From: Gemmatimonadota bacterium
Lineage (GTDB): Bacteria; Latescibacterota; UBA2968; UBA8231
Direction of reading: 5' to 3'
Assembly (NCBI GenBank): GCA_026706505.1
Contig: JAPOYQ010000630.1
Location: forward strand, 1-6,696
DNA: 6,696 bases
Both the position numbers and the translations under genes were made by a program. The notes beneath the pieces are model-generated. The model saw only the letters and a program-made list of their open reading frames with translations. It was not told the origin of the DNA and searched no databases. Shown here one piece after another: positions 1 through 4,601 of the stretch; the stretch's first letter is position 1, and each line of letters starts with the position of its first letter.

Positions 1-472
1 AGACCTTGCGGGCGAGGCGCAAGTCGTCCGCGTTTAGGGGCCGACCACCGAGCACGGGCCAGTTGAAGCCCTCGTTGAACGCAGCAGAAGTGCCCGTATA
101 GCTCGCATCCACGGTGGTTTTGCCGCGCTGTAGTGCAGCGCTACCGTGAATCTCGGGCACGAGCGCGTGCAGCCCATCGATTTCCCGCTGCATGGCCGCC
201 ATGTCGGCCTCAGTCAGGTACTCCTCCCAAGGGCGGCGCACCCAGCGGCCATCCTTGCGCACCCACTGACGCGGCGGCTCCACCTCGATCATGCCCGCCC
301 CGCCGCTGAAGATGAACTGCGAGATCACCTCGCGGCGCAATCCCTCCCCAAGCGACACAACCGCAATAATAGCCGCCACGCCAATGACAATGCCCAACAG
401 CGTCAGCAGCGAGCGCAGCTTGTGCGCCCGGAGCTGAACCAAGCCGGCGAAGAGGGGTTCGAGAACGGTCAT
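1..472 (-). CDS. MacB/FtsX-type ABC transporter permease, N-terminal part (runs off left edge)
   Basis: This is the first 157 codons of an inner-membrane permease of the MacB/FtsX class; the rest lies beyond the left edge. The product begins MTVLEPLFAGLVQLRAHKLR, followed by a hydrophobic helix at about residues 20-41 (SLLTLLGIVIGVAAIIAVVS) and then SLGEG. This is the typical first membrane helix of the family. Residues from about 45 on look like the periplasmic core domain, ending near GGRPLNADDLRLARKV, a family-like 'GR...D...V' stretch. No ATPase domain precedes the helix, so the ATPase is a separate gene or a later domain outside the window. The ATG shares one base with the TAA stop of the membrane fusion gene (TAATG), and a GGAGG lies 4 nt upstream inside that gene, so the two are probably translationally coupled. 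Likely role: permease of a mechanotransmission-type pump working with the fusion protein. The class is clear; the substrate is unknown. Confidence 0.88.
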   Translation of the reverse strand, partial: MTVLEPLFAGLVQLRAHKLRSLLTLLGIVIGVAAIIAVVSLGEGLRREVISQFIFSGGAGMIEVEPPRQWVRKDGRWVRRPWEEYLTEADMAAMQREIDGLHALVPEIHGSAALQRGKTTVDASYTGTSAAFNEGFNWPVLGGRPLNADDLRLARKV

Positions 473-1773
473 TAGTCCTCCGCGTCCTCCTCCTCGTCCT
501 TCTCTTCGTCCTTCTCCTCCAGCTTGCTGCGAATGAGGCTTGGGTCTTCGGCGACGCGGTCGCCTTCGGTGAGACCGGAGAGAATTTCGAGGCGGGTCGA
601 GGTCTCAATGCCGGTGGCCAATTCTACCTCGGTGAAAACACTGAGCGGCAGTTGCAGCACGCTGTCTAGGCGCGTGCTGTCCGAGTGCGTGCTGTCTGGA
701 GCGGCGGCTAGCGAATCCGGCGACTCGGCGATATACGCGACAAAGCGGCCGCGCGTCCCCTCGCCGCGCTCGTCTTCTCCGTCCTCGTCGTCAAAGACCT
801 CCAGCGCCCGCTCGACCGGCAGGTACACCGCGCTGTCGCGCCGCGCAAAGAGAATGTCGATGTCGCAGGACATGCCTTGGCGCAGACGCGGCGCGTGGTC
901 GGTAATCTCGATCTCCGTGTCAAAGGTGACGATAGTGCTGCCCTGCTTCTGCTGGCCCACGGGCGCGATCCAGCGCACCCGGCCGCGATACGTGGTGTCG
1001 GGATACGCATCCACGATGATGTCCACGTCTTGACCGATCTCCACCCGGCCAATGTCGATTTCCGCGATGTCGCCGCGCACAATCAGTTGGCTGGGGTCGC
1101 CGATCTCAAAGAGCATCGTCCCCCCGGAATACGACGAAAGCCCGGAGGAAACCACCTCGCCCACCTCTACGTCGCGGCGGATGACAATGCCGTCGATCGG
1201 GGCGAGGACGCGAACCTCGTCGAGCGAGACTTGGTCTCCTGAGAGTTGGGTGCGCTGCAGGTTGGCCTTGGCTTCGAGCATGTCGAGTTCGAGCTGGGCC
1301 AAGCGCAGGCCAGTGCGCGCGCGCGTTAGGCGCACCTCAGCTTCCTCAAACTGCTTGGCCGGTATCATCTTGCTGTCGAAGAGGGCCTTCTGACGCTCGA
1401 AGTTCCGCTCCTGTTCCGCCAAATCGATCTTGCCCTGCTCCACGCTCGAGCGCTTCTGATACAATTGCAGCGATTGATTGGGATCTGGCTCGATGACGGC
1501 CATCAGCTCACCCGTCTCCACCCACGCGCCGGCCTCGATGGGCAAATCGCGGATTTCGCCGGCAATCGTCGATTTGACCTCCACGGTCCGCACCAACTCA
1601 ATGCGACCCGTTTCAGCTAGCTTATCGACGATAGCACCCCGCTCGACTAGCGCCGTGGGATATGTCTCTTCGGCCTTTTCCTGCCGCAAGTTGAAATAGA
1701 CCGCAGCTCCGACCGAGCCGGCCAAGAGCAAGAAGACGAGGAGCTTCAGCAGGTGGCGCTTCTTGGTTGCCAC
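472..1773 (-). CDS. HlyD/MacA-type periplasmic adaptor (membrane fusion protein)
   Basis: A 433-aa membrane fusion protein that would bridge the inner-membrane permease to an outer-membrane channel. Visible order: a basic N-terminus (MATKKRH), a membrane anchor at about residues 8-27, a first lipoyl half at about 62-96 (STIAGEIRDLPIEAGAWVETG), an alpha-helical hairpin at about 100-178 rich in E, Q, R and L, a second lipoyl half at about 184-226 (VLAPIDGIVIRRDVEVGEVV), a beta-barrel at about 228-310, and a membrane-proximal domain to the end. There is no lipobox cysteine, so it is anchored by the helix rather than by lipid. The start is GTG, with GGAGG 5 nt upstream inside the last codons of the YIP1 gene; the stop of that gene is 1 nt away. 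Odd points: the C-terminal domain carries an acidic stretch (FDDEDGEDERGEG, 327-339) and an S/D/T-rich stretch (351-371), and the protein ends in an almost purely acidic and lysine tail (417-433). MacA-like is the closest description, but the partner ATPase is not seen. Confidence 0.9.
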   Translation of the reverse strand: MATKKRHLLKLLVFLLLAGSVGAAVYFNLRQEKAEETYPTALVERGAIVDKLAETGRIELVRTVEVKSTIAGEIRDLPIEAGAWVETGELMAVIEPDPNQSLQLYQKRSSVEQGKIDLAEQERNFERQKALFDSKMIPAKQFEEAEVRLTRARTGLRLAQLELDMLEAKANLQRTQLSGDQVSLDEVRVLAPIDGIVIRRDVEVGEVVSSGLSSYSGGTMLFEIGDPSQLIVRGDIAEIDIGRVEIGQDVDIIVDAYPDTTYRGRVRWIAPVGQQKQGSTIVTFDTEIEITDHAPRLRQGMSCDIDILFARRDSAVYLPVERALEVFDDEDGEDERGEGTRGRFVAYIAESPDSLAAAPDSTHSDSTRLDSVLQLPLSVFTEVELATGIETSTRLEILSGLTEGDRVAEDPSLIRSKLEEKDEEKDEEEDAED

Positions 1774-1774
1774 C

Positions 1775-2467
1775 TCAACCTCCAGGTCTGAGGGTGCTAA
1801 AAAACGCGCCTATGGAAAGGAAGATCAGCGTGATAACCGCAACGCCCGCATAGGCGCGGCTGCGCTCTATCTGCCCGAGGATGGAAAGCCCGAGACCGGC
1901 GATGACGACCATCCAGACGACAAAGGGATCAATGGAACTCAATAAAGCTCCCCCGAAACTTTTTTGGGCTTCCTCGGAGAGAAACATCCCCAACCCTATT
2001 TGCACATTCATCGTCTCTTTGGCCAAGACCAGCGGCGTCTTGACAACATGCTGGAGAATGGCAATCAGCGAGGTGTACGCGACGATGGCCAAGCACTGGC
2101 TATAGCCGAGCAGGCCGCCGAGTAATTTGCCTACCAAGAGGTAAATCGCAGCACCAATAAAGAGCATGACAAACATCATAACTGGTGCGGCAATTAGCGT
2201 ACTGATCAGGATAGCACCTACAGTGCCCTCCATTGCATCGCTTTGTTCTGCGGGCGTCTGCTGCTGCATCTGTTCCATCGTCTCAGCCACGTAGATCGGC
2301 GAAGTTACATACGTGGAGAAGAAGATCACCATCGCGACTACAATGGTCGGCACCAGCCAGTCGGCGACACTGCGCTGCTCGGCTACGGCCTCAAAAGTCT
2401 CGGATGGAGCGTAGAAGACGCGCAACATGCGGCCGACGACGCTCATTTCTGCTTGGGGGGCTTCCAT
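1775..2467 (-). CDS. YIP1 family integral membrane protein
   Basis: A 230-aa polytopic membrane protein. The N-terminal motif MLRVFYAPSETFEAVAE (residues 14-30), followed by a hydrophobic segment, is typical of bacterial YIP1-domain proteins (a conserved 'P..TF' just before the first helix). Likely membrane segments are at about residues 36-55, 85-113, 121-147, 178-199 and 205-224, giving about five helices. The loop at 60-80 is rich in Q, E and M. There is no signal peptide or catalytic motif. The function of bacterial YIP1 proteins is not established; eukaryotic Yip1 proteins act in membrane traffic. The ATG has AAGGA 6 nt upstream. This is the first gene of the left operon and ends 1 nt before the fusion-protein start, suggesting a membrane-embedded accessory to that pump; this role is inference from position only. 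Confidence 0.75.
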   Translation of the reverse strand: MEAPQAEMSVVGRMLRVFYAPSETFEAVAEQRSVADWLVPTIVVAMVIFFSTYVTSPIYVAETMEQMQQQTPAEQSDAMEGTVGAILISTLIAAPVMMFVMLFIGAAIYLLVGKLLGGLLGYSQCLAIVAYTSLIAILQHVVKTPLVLAKETMNVQIGLGMFLSEEAQKSFGGALLSSIDPFVVWMVVIAGLGLSILGQIERSRAYAGVAVITLIFLSIGAFFSTLRPGG

Positions 2468-2528
2468 GGCGGTTCCTTTGTGGGGGTGAAGGTTTTTCGC
2501 CGCTAGCAGCGAATGTTCCGTCCATAAG

Positions 2529-2566
2529 AAGCAAACTAACGATTGCTTATCACAGTTCCAAGCAAA
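2529..2566. repeat. repeated AAGCAA(A) words, one inverted pair, at the putative promoter
   Basis: AAGCAAA occurs at 2529-2535 and again at 2560-2566. The complement TTGCTT is at 2543-2548, forming an inverted pair (AAGCAA, 8-nt loop, TTGCTT) with the first copy. The inverted pair overlaps the putative -10 element and start region, and the second copy sits in the spacer, an arrangement that would suit an operator. The words are short, so chance is a real possibility. Confidence 0.3.
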
Positions 2567-2573
2567 GTCTCAA
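2546..2573 (-). promoter_or_regulatory. possible sigma70-like promoter of the YIP1-adaptor-permease operon
   Basis: In the 134-nt gap upstream of the YIP1 gene the minus strand reads TTGAGA, a 16-nt spacer, then GATAAG preceded by TGT, an extended -10-like context. The match is partial: 5 of 6 for the -35 and 4 of 6 for the -10. The position fits, giving a leader of roughly 70 nt before the ATG. The gap is locally AT-richer than the genes around it. No other clear promoter was seen here. A different sigma factor or read-through from the upstream gene is equally possible. Confidence 0.3.
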
Positions 2574-2601
2574 GGGCAATCCTTGTGCCCCAACGGATCT
2601 G

Positions 2602-3591
2602 CTACAGCCACTGCAATAAGAACCGAGCCTGCGCCTCCTCTAGGCTCAGCAGGCCCTGGACGTACTCGCGGATGCGCTTCAGCATGGCCGCCGGATCGTT
2701 GCACGCTCCCTTAAAGAACAAGTCGCAGGTCACTTCCCAACGCCGACCTAGGTCCCCGAAAGTATCGGCCGCAGCCGACAGAGCACCCAAGCCGGTTGCT
2801 GCCGCCAGCCGCCGCAAATTGTCGTCCAGCCGCTGGCGCTGCGGGCCGAGTAGGGCCATCTGACAGAACACCTCCCGCATCCAAACGCGCATACTCTCTT
2901 CGTCCCGCTCAATCTGGCGCTCCATCTCCTCGACAAAGCGCTGCGCGGCCGGCAGGCCTGTCTCTACCCGGCCGACCTTGTTGCCCGCGAGCATCTCCTG
3001 CACATCCTCTAAGAGGACCTGCTCCATTTTTTCAACTGGATAGGGGTCGAGACCCTCGGGCACTGCGTAGTCGTACACCACCAGTTCGGGCAACATCTCG
3101 GGCAGACAAGAGAGCGGTACCTGCCCCACAAAGCCCTGCGGATTAACCAGAATCGTCAACATATCCGTCGCCTGCTCGTATCCATAGATGAGCATGGCTT
3201 CGCTCGCACCGGATGTGCGATTGTATTGAAAGGCCGCATCGCTTACATCGCGGGCATCCACCCAAGCGAGCAGCACTCGGTCTGCGGCAATCGACTCCTC
3301 AATCTCCTGCCACAGGTCGGCAAAATTGTCGCGGCGCACCTCGCGGCGCTCAATTCCGTAGAGATAGTACAAGTTGCGGTGGATCAACTCGTCGGCGGGC
3401 AGACCGACTGGCATTCTCTCCTCGGCGTCAAAAAAGAATGACCAACCCATCAAGGCCCCGTAGTACGCCCGTTCATCGGCCAATTGGGGGCTGTAGTATT
3501 GGAGCGCGGCCATAATAGTCTCCCCAGAAGCGAACAACGTGGGGTGCCCCTCGACTCGGTATAGATCGACAGGGCGGCGTACCTTTTTCAC
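2602..3591 (-). CDS. hypothetical protein, possibly BtrH-like (C39/papain-like fold) without catalytic residues
   Basis: A 329-aa soluble protein with no signal peptide or membrane helix. I do not recognise it firmly. Its layout recalls the BtrH N-terminal family, a papain/C39-like fold that includes an aminoacyl transferase of butirosin synthesis. Residues 16-55 hold HPTLFASGETIMAAL and a glycine/aromatic stretch (YGALMGWSFFF). Residues 105-113 (RVLLAWVDA) resemble the strand 'pvlv.vD', and SGASEAMLIYGYE (127-139) sits where family members carry 'H.GH..vv.GYd'. A helical C-terminal half (about 183-329) with ALSAAADTFGDLGRRWEV resembles the family's C-terminal helical domain. The expected Cys near the N-terminus is A21/S22, and the expected His is replaced, so a transferase or peptidase role is doubtful. 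The start is GTG with GAGG 5 nt upstream. It stands alone: a structured region lies upstream and a 134-nt gap downstream. The coding status is solid (a long frame with a fitting ribosome site); the family is tentative. Confidence 0.7.
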   Translation of the reverse strand: MKKVRRPVDLYRVEGHPTLFASGETIMAALQYYSPQLADERAYYGALMGWSFFFDAEERMPVGLPADELIHRNLYYLYGIERREVRRDNFADLWQEIEESIAADRVLLAWVDARDVSDAAFQYNRTSGASEAMLIYGYEQATDMLTILVNPQGFVGQVPLSCLPEMLPELVVYDYAVPEGLDPYPVEKMEQVLLEDVQEMLAGNKVGRVETGLPAAQRFVEEMERQIERDEESMRVWMREVFCQMALLGPQRQRLDDNLRRLAAATGLGALSAAADTFGDLGRRWEVTCDLFFKGACNDPAAMLKRIREYVQGLLSLEEAQARFLLQWL

Positions 3592-3653
3592 GGTATCCTC
3601 AATCGGTTAGAAGGTGTGTTGCCAAAGTCAGGGCAAGACGCACATACAGAGTG

Positions 3654-3679
3654 GTCTAAAAAGGACTTCTGATTTAGAC
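3654..3679. repeat. 7-bp perfect inverted repeat GTCTAAA / TTTAGAC
   Basis: GTCTAAA at 3654-3660 and TTTAGAC at 3673-3679, with a 12-nt loop, lie about 65-90 nt upstream of the GTG of the 329-aa gene. It may be an operator or a small hairpin in the leader. In the minus direction it is not followed by a T-run, so it is not a terminator. Confidence 0.4.
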
Positions 3680-3731
3680 AGCGGATGGGATGGTAATGAG
3701 CAAGTCGCCTTGGGCCGAGGCGGGCTTGCAC

Positions 3732-3800
3732 CACGCCTTCAGGCGTGAATACAACCCCTCTCCTTCGGAGAAGGGGAACAGGCGGCCCCCTCGGGGGCCG
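3732..3800. repeat. cluster of three adjacent REP-like palindromes
   Basis: Three hairpins stand side by side. CACGCC-TTCA-GGCGTG is at 3732-3747 and is flanked by a weaker outer symmetry (TTG.A / AT.CAA). CCCCTCTCC-TTC-GGAGAAGGGG is at 3755-3776, 9 bp with one bulged A. CGGCCCCC-TC-GGGGGCCG is at 3783-3800, a perfect 8-bp stem. None is followed by a T-run, so they are not ordinary terminators. Such strings of short GC-rich palindromes between genes are typical of REP elements mobilised by RAYT (IS200-like) transposases; no such transposase is in the window. Whether they repeat elsewhere in the genome cannot be seen from here. Confidence 0.6.
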
Positions 3801-3804
3801 GGCC

Positions 3805-3943
3805 ATGTTCAACATTCCCTGCAGAGTGCAGCGATGTTTCTACCTATTTGCCAAGGCAGAAGGGAGCGACCCTTCGCCGGGTATCGGCTATTGTATTCAG
3901 CAGATGACCCGACTAAGCGGGATCTGCAAGGAATGCTGAACAC
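3805..3943 (-). ncRNA. candidate structured RNA or palindromic mobile element closed by a 21-bp stem
   Basis: Bases 3806-3825 (TGTTCAACATTCCCTGCAGA) are complementary to 3923-3942 except at two positions, and the pair 3805/3943 extends the stem. All three imperfect positions are A-C or C-A in plus-strand sense, so they become G-U pairs in minus-strand RNA. This supports an RNA read from the minus strand. The 97-nt interior is packed with small hairpins: TGCC/GGCA (3849-3858), GAAGGG/CCCTTC (3859-3875), GCCG/CGGC (3876-3888) and GCAGAT..CCCG/CGGGATCTGC (3900-3927). The last one, plus TTCAGCA (3896-3902) with TGCTGAA (3934-3940), competes with the long closing stem, so two exclusive folds are possible. 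It matches no RNA family I know. Alternatives are a MITE-like or REP-derived element, or the leader of the 329-aa gene. Confidence 0.45.
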
Positions 3944-4000
3944 TCTGAAGATAGGGGGAGAGGGCCGCTGGCGACAAGGCAAACTTGTTTGGTGGTGGGC

Positions 4001-4030
4001 AAAAAAAAACCAGCCCACAAAGGGGCTGGT
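4001..4030 (-). terminator. intrinsic terminator of the ABC exporter/DUF1854 operon
   Basis: On the minus strand: ACCAGCCC, a 6-nt loop (CTTTGT), GGGCTGGT, then eight further T's. It is a perfect 8-bp GC-rich stem with a T-run, 26 nt past the stop of the DUF1854 gene. It is a textbook Rho-independent terminator and marks the operon end. Confidence 0.93.
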
Positions 4031-4056
4031 CGGCATACTGCAACGGCGAACGCTAG

Positions 4057-4587
4057 TCAGACGACCTGTTCAACCGCTGCGCAACTCTTCTTGTCCAGTT
4101 CGTCGAGGCGCGGAATTTCAAAGCGGTTGCCATCGACATCGGTGATCAGCAGCCGGTGGTCACCGAGCCATTGGGCGTTTTCCGAGACGTTCTGGACGAC
4201 GAACTCGCGCGGACCGCGGTCGGTCTGCACGTCCCAATAAGAGGTGCCGTATTCGTTGCGCACCGCATTGACCCGCTGAATTGCCGCCGTCAAATAGCGG
4301 CGGTCCAGCTCTTCCTCAATCAAGGCGCGCGCCTCTAAGTCGAGCTGTTTGAGATCATCGATCATGCAGATCTCCTCGTCTTTGGCGTCGAGGAGACAGA
4401 TATAGCGGGTCGGGTGGGACAGTGGCGCGGCGCGGACGACCTTCACCTTCAGGTACGAGCGGTCGCCGTCGATGGTCAAGCGCAATATCCAAGCCGGCTC
4501 GCGAAAGAGGCGCAGCTTGTCAATTTCTACGCGCTCGGGGTGAGTCACGGAAATCGGAGTAATCGCTAGTTTTTCGTTATCTGTCAT
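4057..4587 (-). CDS. DUF1854 family protein, partner of the adjacent ABC exporter
   Basis: A 176-aa soluble protein with the DUF1854 pattern. Counting from the ATG, the conserved blocks are RRYLTAAI (96-103), YWDVQTDRGPREF (117-129, aromatic-V-T-D-R-G-F) and ITDVDGNRFEIPRLDELD (148-165, the D.DGNRY/F.I..L..LD block). The N-terminal half is a beta-rich stretch. There is no signal or membrane segment, so it should be cytoplasmic. I chose the ATG at 4587 because GAGGA lies 8 nt before it, 14 nt after the exporter stop. A GTG at 4602, overlapping the exporter's TAG (TAGTG), would give 181 aa but has a poor ribosome site. Members of this family are found next to ABC exporters and have been labelled 'cyanophycin metabolism-associated'; their biochemical role is not known to me. 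From the strict pairing I infer a regulator or accessory subunit of the exporter. Confidence 0.85.
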   Translation of the reverse strand: MTDNEKLAITPISVTHPERVEIDKLRLFREPAWILRLTIDGDRSYLKVKVVRAAPLSHPTRYICLLDAKDEEICMIDDLKQLDLEARALIEEELDRRYLTAAIQRVNAVRNEYGTSYWDVQTDRGPREFVVQNVSENAQWLGDHRLLITDVDGNRFEIPRLDELDKKSCAAVEQVV

Positions 4588-4601
4588 TGCGTCGTTCCTC
4601 A

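Larger units (their letters stand above)
3592..4000. other. long non-coding, palindrome-rich intergenic region
   Basis: About 400 bases between the terminator of the right operon and the start of the 329-aa gene. No convincing gene lies here: the plus-strand frames run through palindromes and have no ribosome site or recognisable product. It holds, from the right, a 139-nt element with a long closing stem, three consecutive short palindromes, and a 7-bp inverted repeat near the downstream gene. It must also contain the promoter and leader of the 329-aa gene unless transcription passes the terminator. I found no confident -10/-35 pair. I saw no signature of tmRNA, RNase P RNA, SRP RNA or a riboswitch class I know. 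Confidence 0.7.

Noticed and set aside
2571..2590. Hairpin(s) just past the 329-aa gene (CAAGG/CCTTG, or GGGCA/TGCCC).
   Set aside because: The stems are only 5 bp, mutually exclusive, and not followed by a T-run on the minus strand, so a terminator cannot be claimed.
3661..3720. Possible -35/-10 pair (TTGCTC ... TCTAAA) for the 329-aa gene on the minus strand.
   Set aside because: The spacer is 19 nt and the match is poor; not better than chance.
3732..3943. CRISPR array or tRNA reading of the palindrome-rich region.
   Set aside because: There are no repeated units of equal length with spacers, and no cloverleaf with T-loop or anticodon features; the hairpins all differ.
3690..4145. Plus-strand open frame of 151 codons through the intergenic region, with a nested 64-codon frame.
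   Set aside because: It crosses the palindromes and the terminator, has no convincing ribosome site, and the product (rich in R, P, G and Q) resembles nothing known.
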